Translations under genes and position numbers: made by a program
NCBI GenBank assembly: GCA_025529335.1
Contig: JAMYHX010000277.1
Coordinates: forward strand, 1-55,775
Length of the DNA stretch: 55,775 nucleotides
Direction: 5' to 3'
DNA from: Rhizopus sp. PT2906
Taxonomy: Eukaryota; Mucoromycota; Mucoromycetes; Mucorales; Rhizopodaceae
Part shown: one piece after another, positions 31,385 through 41,637 of the stretch
How positions within the stretch are numbered: position 1 is the first letter of the stretch
Layout of the letters: each line of letters begins with the position of its first letter
The notes under the pieces: generated by a model
What the model was told of the DNA's origin: nothing
Databases searched by the model: none
Seen by the model: only the letters and a program-made list of their open reading frames with translations

Positions 31385-33111
31385 ATTGAGACAGCAATAA
31401 TAGTTGCATTGATAGAGTCGCTCATTTGTTAAATTAAGGAAGCAGAAATGAAATAAATCATGGAATAAGTTGTAGTTGTATTCTCAAATATATTGTTCTT
31501 TCAGTACCTGATATGTCACGACACTTCTTTACATTGGAGGCGTGAGAACAACAGCTTGGCTAAGGAAATATGTACGTATTTCAAGCTCACATAAAAAGAG
31601 ATGTAAAACTATGCTTGCAAGTCTAGTGGGAAGATCCTTGCTACCCCAAATATAGACAGTCTGAATTTCATGCATAGGAAAGGATACTATGATCACGAAT
31701 ATGGTCAATGCTATTTAATGCATCACTATGGTAATGATATTACATTCTACTAGTCATATTAAATATCATCAAATCTCTTCAAGACTTTTTTTTAATAAAT
31801 TCATGCCTATTGTCTTATAATTTGATGCAGTGCTTCTTAAGCATGTCATCACCAATTACAGTAGAGGGCTTTTTCTCTTATTTACATTTCAAGAAGGATC
31901 ATTTTGTTTATCTTCGTTATGGTCCATCAAGCTATACAATCAATATCAGTTGAAACATGCATGGAATTCCAAACTACTCCCTTTTATTCTACTTCTCCTT
32001 GTACGTGGAGACGTATATTGACAAAAAAAGAGAGAGAGAGATTGATATTAAGGCAAATACTACCTTTCTTGAAATTAGGCTCTGTAAAGGTTACAAGAAA
32101 ACATCGACTTCTTCTATTCTTGGTTTGTTTTGCAAAGGCGTTGGTTGATGGGCAGTAGGGAGTAGAGCGGAAGAATTAATAACCGAAAATGGTAGCTTGT
32201 ACCTGCAAAGGTAATGCCGTAACACAAGTCATCAAATTGGTCAAAGTTAAGGATGTTCTAAATAAATAAAATTTAGATCAAGATTTAAACATCGTACAAG
32301 GGCTAATTTAACTATGCTTGTTGAGCAACAAGGTTTCAAAAGTGGGTTGAGAAACAGCAAAATCATTTGTGCTCGGTCAAGTTAGAACAAGGGATTCTAT
32401 CCACTATGGCCGTACATTCTCAGGATATTATACAGTACATATTGACAGATATGCTCATTAAGGAACAGTCTGCACTCCGATTATCTCTGATAGAGGAGAA
32501 TCGCGATTTTACCTTTCACAACTGGAGTACTTTCCAGGAAAATAAGCAAGGGGAGCATAAACGGGCACACTATCCATTTTAAGAAAGTATATCTCTATAT
32601 GACAGCTACCTAAAGCACTCAATATACCCATGAGTAAATATCCTGATACCCTTTTCATTTGCATTTTCCTATCATTTCCCTTGTAGTACTTTTCCCTACT
32701 TTTTTTCACATTTCTAGAAATACACTAGATTCTCCCTTCAGAAATAGCAGCCTAAATGCTTTAATCACCACATCCTTTTTCTGTAAATGCAGCCACTTTT
32801 TCACTTTTTCATTACCCCCTCTTCTCCCCTCCTTGTGCTATTTTGTCAATGAAATGGAACCTTCTCTTGATGTCTTTTTTTTTTATCTGTTTCTAGTCAA
32901 CAAGTTTGCAAAGTTTAGACCAAGCACTAAGCAATAAAAGGTTTTCTAAATAATACATATTGATGTAGACCAGAGAGGATTGTAAAAGGACATTTGAAGG
33001 CTAAGTTGTATCCCTTTGTATCCTTTGATCCGCAATCACCTTACATATTTCCAATGACATTCTCAAGGCTATTGTCGTGCAAAGAACGTTGCTATTACTA
33101 TTATTTTACAA

Positions 33112-33142
<31 letters not shown>

Positions 33143-35085
33143 CAAAAGTGTCATTGGCAAGGAGGTCACCTTTGATAAACTCTCCTTTCATTATTTCATT
33201 CAAACTAGCACACATTACTATGTAAAGCGCTATCCTCACGAAGCCGGTATAAGTTCAGCCGAATAAAATTGGGCGCAGGCAAGGCAATGTGACAAAAGTT
33301 GTTAAGGTTCAATAATGTTGGCTATCGTCCATCGTTTGCCGCAAATATAAAACTAGGTATATGGAAGGGGCAACAAAGCAAATAAGTGTACAGAGCTTGC
33401 TTAAGCAAACAATGAGTATAAAGTATACAATCTCAACTGTTTAGTATTTGCACACAAAGGCGCTTGTGTCAATGCTTCAAACCAACAAGTTGATCATAGA
33501 CAGCTGTGACGCTCATGATTCTCCATTTCCTCACCTCTCTCATAGCTTGATGTTAATGATAACTCTTGACGAAATGGATATTCTTTACGGCGTTTATTAT
33601 TCTTTGAAATATTATTGCAATGATGGCTGTAAGCGTCAGAAACTTTACCTTTAACGTGATTACTTGAGAGAACTAAGGAATGAATGACAATGATAATGTT
33701 TGAATCACGTTAAGCAAATGATTTCCTTGCCACATAATCTTAAGGATAATTATTGGGAAAATGACAACAGTAACTTCAGGGTTACACTGTGGTATGTAAA
33801 AGAAATAAGGTTAGAAACCGCTTAGTAAGGACAAGGGACAATATTCTTCTATAAAGGCAGTTCAGCAAAAACAACGAGGGAGAGGAAAGATATAAAGAAT
33901 AAGGTGGGTGTGCGCTTTATTTGTTAAATCTATTTTGGTAAAGAGTGTAACGCATCATTTCGGAAATTGACTAAAATATAGTTGACGATCAGTAACTTTT
34001 CTACAATGACAAAAAGAAAAAGAAGATAATCAAAGTCATCAATAAATAAAGAAAGTATATTCTCCCTCAAGCAAAGTAATTAATTATCAATACGAATAAG
34101 GAGAGGATCAAACGCCCTTTTGCATACACAAAATGAGAAAATTCACATTTATAGTAATGAGCTAGAGCATATCCTTGAAGTTAAACACGGAATATAAACA
34201 CTAACGGGTGGAAACTCTGTCTCTCTGTTTGTGAGGATATGAGCTAATACAATAAGCATATGGTCCGTTACCTTTCTTTTATGGTAGATCACTAATTAAG
34301 AAAAAAAGCCAAATAAGCTTCTTTTTCTTATATTTGGTCATGATGTCTTGATGATTCAATAACTTGCTCCTTTCCTAAATACTCCTTTTTGCAATGAAAT
34401 GTATCAAGGTTACTTAAAGTAAGTTAGAGTTACGTTTATCGAAGAATAAAGAAAAAATTCATAAAAAGAGCAACTTAATTATATAAAGCAGGCTTTTAAT
34501 GAGACAAGTAGGTTCATACTTTTACAATCAGCTATTTCCCCTCCCCCTCTCCCTTTTTTTTTATGCTTGCCTATCAAAGTTACCAATTGAAAGCCATATT
34601 ATTGACAGGGCATTTTTGACAAGTCATGATACAAAAGGGGAAGTCTAGGCTTGATTTTAAATCTTTACCAAACTCCTCCTCTTTTGCTACTGTTTTTATA
34701 CATGCTTTGTTCAAGCTCCTGTAAATAAATTATATATATATATCTTCAGCTTGACTCTCCTTTTTTTTACATGATTTCGATATTATGTCAGGTCTCAAGG
34801 ACAGATAGGGGATCGTTTGCTAAAATGAATGTTCATAATGCACGTCCCTTGCATATATTTTGATCAGTTAAGAAGGGTAAAGTATATAAATAGACCATTC
34901 TTTTTTCTTTTACTTTTCCTTTTATACGAAAATATACTCTTTTTAAATTTCCTTTCTTTTTATATCTTTTTTCTATATATCGTTTGCTTGCAAATAATAT
35001 ATAAACCAATTCTTTCATTTCACATTTATAAATAGTCATATACATATACAAGTACATAAATACATATAGATATCACAAAGCGAAA
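31385..35085. other. Second gene-poor stretch (3.7 kb)
   Basis: No intact gene recognised. Short, mutually shifted open frames with protein-like composition (31904-32158, 32280-32582, 33448-33654) suggest decayed coding DNA. Also present are a 23-nt T run (33120-33142) and TA repeats near 34731. The last 250 bp are the T-rich leader of the Myb gene. Confidence 0.45.
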
Positions 35086-35598
35086 ATGGACGTCAAAAAC
35101 TTGCTTAATGATACAGTCGAGCTATATGAAAAGCGAGACTTTGACTATGGTTATGCATCTCCTTCAATGTCATGGTCAAGTGCATCCTCGATTTCTTCTT
35201 CAGACACTGTACCATCTTCACCCATAGCCTTCCCTGGTAAACCAAAGGAGCAACAACAGCAAACACGTATCCCTTGGACTGTCGCTGAAGATTATTTGCT
35301 ACAAAAGGGTTATCTGCAAGGACTCTCCTGGGCAATGATCTCCGCCAAGTATTTGCCGCATCGTTCTCGTGGCTGTTGCTGGGGTCGTTTCAAGACATTA
35401 CGCGCAAAGAGCTCTCAGAGAAAGGGCTGGTCTGTAAATGAAGACCGTATCTTATTAAGTTCAATCAAGAAAAACACACACTTGTTCAAGCAAGCTTGGA
35501 GATCTGTGGCACTCGATTTGAATAACCGGGATTGGAAGGAATGTGAACTTCGCTCAGCCTGTATCAATCTCATTAACCATCAAGTAGAAATGCCTTGA
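35086..35598 (+). CDS. Myb/SANT-like DNA-binding protein
   Basis: Intronless 170-residue protein. After a Ser-rich N-terminus (ASPSMSWSSASSISSSDTVP) come two helix-turn-helix repeats of Myb/SANT type. The first reads IPWTVAEDYLLQKGYLQGLS, then WAMISAKYLPHRSRGCCWGR. The second reads GWSVNEDRILLSSIKKNTHL, then AWRSVALDLNNRDWKECELR. The tryptophan spacing and acidic first helices fit Myb repeats, and the R-S-R-G-C-C-W-G-R-F stretch resembles a recognition helix. Probably a nuclear transcription regulator; its target is unknown. The leader is very AT-rich. It faces TAF12 tail to tail. Confidence 0.8.
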   Translation: MDVKNLLNDTVELYEKRDFDYGYASPSMSWSSASSISSSDTVPSSPIAFPGKPKEQQQQTRIPWTVAEDYLLQKGYLQGLSWAMISAKYLPHRSRGCCWGRFKTLRAKSSQRKGWSVNEDRILLSSIKKNTHLFKQAWRSVALDLNNRDWKECELRSACINLINHQVEMP

Positions 35599-35942
35599 GT
35601 AATTCATTTACCTTATCAGTATATACCGAATCTTTTGTTGAACGAAGAACATTACAACTATACCCCCTCGCAATTCATTACTAAACCAAAAAAAAAAAGC
35701 ATTAAAATCCCCCTATATATTGTTGTTTACAACGATATATTTCCAATTACATATACACAGCATACATAATACACTCATACATTGTTCACTTTCTTTAATC
35801 TTTCAATCGTTTATCTTGCATTCTTTCTCTTTTGAATATATTGCAACCATTAAACTAATAAAACTCAATTTTATAACAAAGAAAACTAATGATTGATTGT
35901 ATACAAAAAGTATTTTTTATTTAAAAACATATATACTAATGA
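35599..35942. other. 3' intergenic between Myb gene and TAF12
   Basis: AT-rich convergent 3' region with A10 and several polyadenylation-like AATAAAA sites. No gene seen. Confidence 0.5.
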
Positions 35943-37292
35943 TTAATCCTTTTTTGAGTTTGATGCCAGTTGACTTTTAGCTGTGTTCACGGCCTGTACT
36001 TTGCTTTGATGTGCAGATGAGATGGCTGGTTTCCTTAAAGGCCTAATATCATCTGCTGCAAATCCTGGTATACGAATATTCCAATTACGTTCTAAATATG
36101 ATTTAGTCATGATTCTTTATTACTTTATATTATATTACCTAAGTGTAATTGCACATCTTTTACTTCTAAAGTATCTGATTTTCGATGCTTGGCTAGTCGA
36201 CAGGCAAAGGTAGTGACTGATTCAATGAACTCATCAGCAATCTCCAATAGAATCTATTACAAAAGAAGTTAAATCAATTGTTCCCCCTTTCTTTGATCAT
36301 CTCGTTACATACATCTTCTACTTCAGGTTCCAATCTTTCTGAAGGATCTATTTGAGTAACCAATTCCTGAATCTTACGTTTTGTTAGGACTCTGTTGACT
36401 CCATCATGATCTAATGAAGGTGCTGAAGGTTTAGGTGCAGGTACAGTTGAAGGCATTGATATATTGTTATTTGGCATGACACCGCCTGTATTAGCGGTTT
36501 GATTATTAGCGTTGGGCAAGTTGCTAGGGTTATTGCTGTTGGCATTGAATGTAAACATGTTGTTGTTTTTAGCAGCAGCAGCAGCAGAGGCAAGAGCAGC
36601 TACATTGGGAGCAGGCTTGATTCCAGCTGTTAACATTGGATTGACAAACGTGGCATTGCTTGGAGTGGCAGTTGCAGGCGAAGAGAATTGTGCTTGATTT
36701 TGTGTTGCGGCTTGGGCGGCTTGAGCAGCAGCGGCCGCTGCAGCAGCTGCAGCGGGTGACAAGTTCATTCTATTTACAGCTGGCTGTTGTTGCGCTGCAC
36801 CTATACAAATGAATATGATGAGCAAGAAAAGATTAACGAATCGAATTTTTAAGCCAATTTACGTAATTGAGGGTTGTTTGCAAAATTAACAAGTGGTTGT
36901 TGTTGTGGTTGTTGCTGAAATGTTGCAGGCGATCCAGGTGTGCTTGTGTTGTCATTAACAATTTGTTGTTGCTGCTGCTGCTGTTGTTGCTGTTGTTGTT
37001 GCTGTTGTTGATTGGGTTGTAGGGGTTGCTGTGATAAGACACGCTGTTGTATGCTTTGAGCAACTAATTGAGGCGCAAGGTTGTTGATCAATGCTTGAAG
37101 AACAGTAAGCTTTGATTGCAATTCGTGTTCTTGTTTTTTATAATGTTCTCTTTCCTCCTGGCTAATGTCTGTTCTTTCGAGATTTCTACGTATTGCCATG
37201 ATGTTGTTGTTTAAAAGCTCAATGCTCTGTTGATATTGAGCAATATATTGTGGCATGTGTTGCATGGCGGCAGGAGGTTGATTGCTTGCCAT
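35943..37292 (-). CDS. TAF12: TFIID/SAGA subunit TAF12 with long polyQ/polyA N-terminus
   Basis: Histone-fold subunit shared by TFIID and SAGA, pairing with TAF4 or Ada1. Four exons (37292-36863, 36800-36313, 36253-36139, 36091-35943) give 393 residues. The N-terminal 290 residues are low-complexity: a conserved-looking helix region (YQQSIELLNNNIMAIRRNLE), a pure run of about 16 Gln, an Ala run (about 11), and Asn/Pro-rich stretches. The histone fold reads NRVLTKRKIQELVTQIDPSE, VEDILLEIADEFIESVTTFA, CRLAKHRKSDTLEVKDVQLH and LERNWNIRIPGF, which matches TAF12 closely. The tail is Lys/Ser-rich. A 65-nt T run lies 72 bp upstream of the ATG. Confidence 0.95.
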
Positions 37293-37358
37293 TGAGCTTT
37301 TACAAAAAAAAAAAAGAAAGAAAAACAGTTTTTATTAATTTATTTTTTTTGAGTCAAA

Positions 37359-37432
<74 letters not shown>

Positions 37433-38577
37433 ATGATTCCTTTGTCGGCAAAATGTGTGCGCTATATCCATAGTTTTATATGCTTGGCAGTAGGGAAGTA
37501 GCGTTGCCAAGGCAATTAGTCTTATTATTTTGATAATAACAACGAATAGAATAATTACTTTTATACAAATTTAGAAAGGACATACATATAATGGACATAA
37601 ATTGGGTTACATTAGCAAGCAAAGGCTGTTGTCCTCTTTGGTCAGAGGGGTCAAATGCAACCTGTTGCTAAAAATGTGTTTGACATATGAGTTTACATAA
37701 CCAGAGATAATGAATCCAAGATCCAATAGTGCATTAGATATGGATGCGAGTGATATATAGGCTTTATAAGATGCGTATCTTTCTTGGTCATCTCGTCTTC
37801 TTACGTCAATATGAAAAGAAGCGACTGTGGCTGTTGTCAAAAAAGATCCTTCTGTGGCGATTACTGTGCAACTTGTCTATCGACGTCTACCTTGCACGCT
37901 TTATTTCACTTTTGCCCTTTTTCACTCACATATAAAATAAGCGCTATGGCTGCTTTCAGTATTCAGGATAAACTAGATTCTTTGTAAGAAATGAATGTAA
38001 TGTTTAAATTTGCTGACGAACAACTGTATGAGCAATAGAACAGGAATATAGTCCGTTGCCATGCCAATTGGAGCTAGCATTTTCAATAAAAATAATCTCT
38101 ATCAGGCAAAACTTCGTTGAAATCCTTCCTGTTTTCCTCCATCTTTTGGTGAACACGCTATCATTTCTTATCGGATGAAGTTAAATCTATAATTGCTAGA
38201 TGCTTTGTAAAAGGTCAACACTACATACACCAGAAGATGCACTAGAAAATAGGCTAAATAATGTAAATACGAAATTATCATAATTACACGTGAGCTAAGT
38301 AGTCTTTGTTGATCAACTGGTAACATAAAATTAGAATAAATATAGCAATGACCACATTTCTTTTTTATCTCTTTTTTCTTCTTGAAAAGAAACAAAACCA
38401 GACGGTAACTCCATAAAACCATGTTTAGTTTGACGCTACATATTGGAAAGTTTTGTTGGGTGACATCATAGGTAATAAGTAGAGGTAGTGCCTGTAGTAT
38501 TAGTCTAATTTCTGGTGCATTTTCTGGTGCATGTAGTGTTTCCCAACATTAAAACTATATTTAAAGCATATAACTGA
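37293..38577. other. Intergenic with 65-nt T run
   Basis: Contains the T65 tract (37364-37428). Beyond it are two overlapping, opposite-strand open frames around 37607-37990, one Cys-rich (KRSDCGCCQKRSFCGDYCAT), neither with a recognised family. A short direct repeat TTTTCTGGTGCAT occurs at about 38510-38535. Confidence 0.4.
37364..37428 (+). repeat. 65-nt T homopolymer
   Basis: An uninterrupted run of 65 T, the longest homopolymer in the window, lies upstream of TAF12 (A65 on the gene strand). The exact length may be affected by sequencing or assembly. Confidence 0.8.
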
Positions 38578-39407
38578 GCCAAGACTGCTGATGAAAACTG
38601 GAAAGCCCTTTACGTTCAGGCTAAAACGTTAGCGGTGCAAAGCGATCCTGAAATTGACGTTAGCAAAAAGGATATTTCTTTTTGTACACATTTTATATTG
38701 CAGATTCTGATGGCAGTTAAACATGCTACATCGTGAAGTTTTTGGGTCCGATTACGGAACGATTATTTTACTTCAGTGGTTTACGTTTGAAATGGGGTAA
38801 TACGCATTTAACGATGCATGATACGGTTAATGATATGGTGCTCAAAGTTGATCTTTGTATTTTACATGATAGTATAAAGCAGAGATACAACGTTGAGAAT
38901 GAGATTGGAGTCGCTGAGGCAGCCGAAGAGCATCCAGGAAGTATAAAGTTTATTTCTGATCGATGCAAGGTTTTGATTGAAAGCAAAGCGATTGTCGATA
39001 AATTTATTTTGAGTGGCTGTCTCATTGATGATGTGGATTCACTGCAAATCTGTGATATGGAGGTTTATTTTATTAATTCTTGACTTCGAGACAATGGTCT
39101 TTATACAGAAACACAACATTATCATTCAGTAGTCGATGCTTCATTTAATTCATTTGAAAAGTACATGGAACTTGCATTCAATTTATTGCGTTTTAAAGAT
39201 CGATGTATCGAAATCAATAATGTCTATGAAAACCATCTCTTATCATCCCGTGGTCAACAAAAGTCCGCGAAGCCTCCTGCTCCTCAACCCATTGATGATG
39301 AATTGTCTACAAAGCAAACTTGGATCCGTGGTTCATGGAGTCCTCCTCGCACTAGAAAAACCCCACCACCACCTGAACCAAGTAACTTTTATTTTAAAGA
39401 ACAATGA
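38578..39407 (+). pseudogene. Decayed gene with one frameshift and one in-frame stop
   Basis: Fragment 1 (38578-38736; ADENWKALYVQAKTLAVQ and on to LQILMAVKHATS) ends at TGA. A second frame overlaps it and runs from 38733 to 39407 with a single TGA at 39081-39083. Across that stop it reads ADIDRCK-like helices (SDRCKVLIESKAIVDKFILS), then LRDNGLYTETQHYHSVVDAS, FEKYMELAFNLLRFKDRCIE, and a Pro-rich tail (WIRGSWSPPRTRKTPPPPEP). Composition is protein-like throughout. It reminds me of unnamed, multi-copy proteins of Mucorales, perhaps element-associated, but I cannot verify this. No function is assigned. Confidence 0.45.
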
Positions 39408-40268
39408 GAATTTGTATATATTGAAGTTGTTTCTAATGTTTATGTAAAGTTATACCAAATAAAAAGACATATAATGTGAAACTGGCTATGGAGATAAGAT
39501 CATTGTCTATATTGTACATAAAAAAAAATATGCATGAAGTGTTGGTGGGTTTGAAAAAGTGCACAAGATTATCGTACTGAATAAAAAGAGCATGAGAGGT
39601 TATCAAAGGTATTAAAACAATGATACACTACGCTTGGTGCTTTCTTGTTACAACAAGGCAACACTCGCAAGTGATGATGCTATCCGATCATTAAAGAAAA
39701 TGATCCTAAAAATTTGCAAGACATTATATATGTTCCTTGATAATTCTAGAAACATGTATTTCTAATGTACTATTTCACTGGTATCGACAATGAGAAAGAG
39801 GGGATAAAGCTATATGGAAGAAAAATGAAAGGACTTATCTTATGGCGTTTATTCGACCTATATTGCTACAAGTGTTCAAGCCATTACCTACATATAACTT
39901 CAAATGATAAGTTCATGTCGAATATTAGATGCCATACAAATGTATTGATGCTTTTAAATATTAGGCTTAAAGCAGTATTGTCTTGTAAAAAAGAACTTGA
40001 AAATGACAGTCTAGATCGAAAAGGAGACTACGTTCACTACTTTAATTGACACTGTGAACCAAAGAACAAATTATTATTCTCTTATAGACATTTGACCTTG
40101 ATTCACCCATGGTTTAACAGCCCATTTTTATTCCGCTTTATTAGTAACATTTAAAAACCGTCATGTTGAGCTGTTGCTGCTGTGTGATGAAGACAACAAA
40201 GCTGATTTTTTTTTTCTTTTTTTGGGTGATTGGACTGTGGCTTTTGTTTTTTATTATCTGTGATATAT
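39408..40268. other. Intergenic upstream of dCMP deaminase
   Basis: AT-rich. A 94-codon frame at 39765-40049 has no recognised domain. A T-rich tract (about 40206-40222) marks the deaminase promoter. Confidence 0.4.
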
Positions 40269-41489
40269 ATGTTTATTGGTATCATAGGGCCAAAGAGTAG
40301 TGGTAAACATACCATTGTAGAATACCTCTTGGAACAACATAACTTTGAATTTCTGACTATACGCAAAAATGTGGATACTTTCAACCGAAATGTCTATTTG
40401 AATGCAAAGACATTTGACAATGCTGACGACGTACAAGCTTATGTCACTGAGCGTTGGCAGGATAACTTTGTCATTTGTGACATTGATTGTGAGGAACTTG
40501 ATGTGTTAAGGTACAGACTATACAAAAAAGTTTAATTTTGTATTTACACGGTTCTAGAAAGAGACCGTTTTTCCTGTTGTTGGCTGTCGAAGCGCCTGTA
40601 ACTTTGAGATATCAGCGTTCAGTTACCAGGTACAGACATGGAGCGTAGAAACTAGATAAAACAAATTAATAAATGAAATTTAGATACGAAACTCATGCAA
40701 GTAAAGAGCTTTTATCACTCGAAGAATTTTTAGTACAAGATGATCGTCATATGTATGGTATATCTGCCAGTGACAACACTCAAATAATACGCAAGACCTT
40801 ATTCGACACAATGATGACATCTGATCTATTGATTACAAACATATACCCAACTATAGAACAACTTTATGAAGCCTTGAATAGATTAAAGATTACAGATAAG
40901 GAGAGATTACGACCCTCTTGGGATACTTACTTTATGCAATTATCTGACTTGGCAGCAAGAAGATCCAATTGTATGAAACGACGAGTTGGTTGTATTCTAG
41001 TCAAAGATTCTAGAGTTGTAGCCACAGGATACAATGGGACTCCCCGTGGACTACGAAATTGTAATGAAGGAGGTTGTCCAAGATGTAATGAAGCTGCACC
41101 TTGTGGGACTGGGCTTGACAGATGTCTTTGTATGCATGCGGAAGAAAATGCCTTGTTTGAAGCAGGACGGGGTGGTGTCAGTCTTGAAAATGGCGTCATC
41201 CTCTACTGTAACACGTAAGTTGATATAAATTGTATTGCATTCCATATTTAGCTAACATTATGAACAGATGCCCCTGCTTAGGTAAAAAAGAAGGGTGATA
41301 TTTGAATCAGGCCTTAACCCTATTGTTATTGTAGGCTGTGCCATCAAGATTGTACAACAAGGAGTAAAAGAGGTAGTATATAATAAGTCATATGGTATGG
41401 ATGAAATGACAGCCAAGGTATTCAAAGAGGCAAATGTTAAGCTCAGGCAACATTGTCCGCCGTCATTACGTAGGGACATAGACTATTAG
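40269..41489 (+). CDS. DCD1: Deoxycytidylate (dCMP) deaminase with N-terminal kinase-like domain
   Basis: Zinc enzyme converting dCMP to dUMP for dTTP synthesis. Five exons (40269-40510, 40558-40629, 40684-41214, 41268-41281, 41335-41489) give 337 residues. N-terminal P-loop-like domain: MFIGIIGPKSSGKHTIVEYL, where His14 replaces the usual Ser/Thr after the lysine, so nucleotide binding may be weak. This fusion to the deaminase is known from fungal Dcd1. The deaminase domain has RRVGCILVKDSRVVATGYNG, then TPRGLRNCNEGGCPRC, the active-site HAE at 256-258 (CMHAEENALFEAG), and the zinc cysteines PCLGC (Cys285, Cys288). Exon 4 is a 14-nt microexon encoding CPCL. Myosin follows after 148 bp. Confidence 0.95.
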
Positions 41490-41637
41490 AGTATCACTGG
41501 AATGTTAAAACTTCTCTATTTGGATGTTTACAAACTCACCAAATAAAGTAACGTTGAAAAGTAGTACACACATGTTATGCATTACATTTCTTTCTCTCTT
41601 TTCTCTTTCTCTTTATTGTTTAGTTTTCTTACTGTAA

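Noticed and set aside
37784..37990. Cys-rich plus-strand frame considered as the zinc-ribbon start of an Atg14/UVRAG-type protein
   Set aside because: Cysteine spacing does not fit, and no following coiled-coil exon was found; an opposite-strand frame overlaps it.
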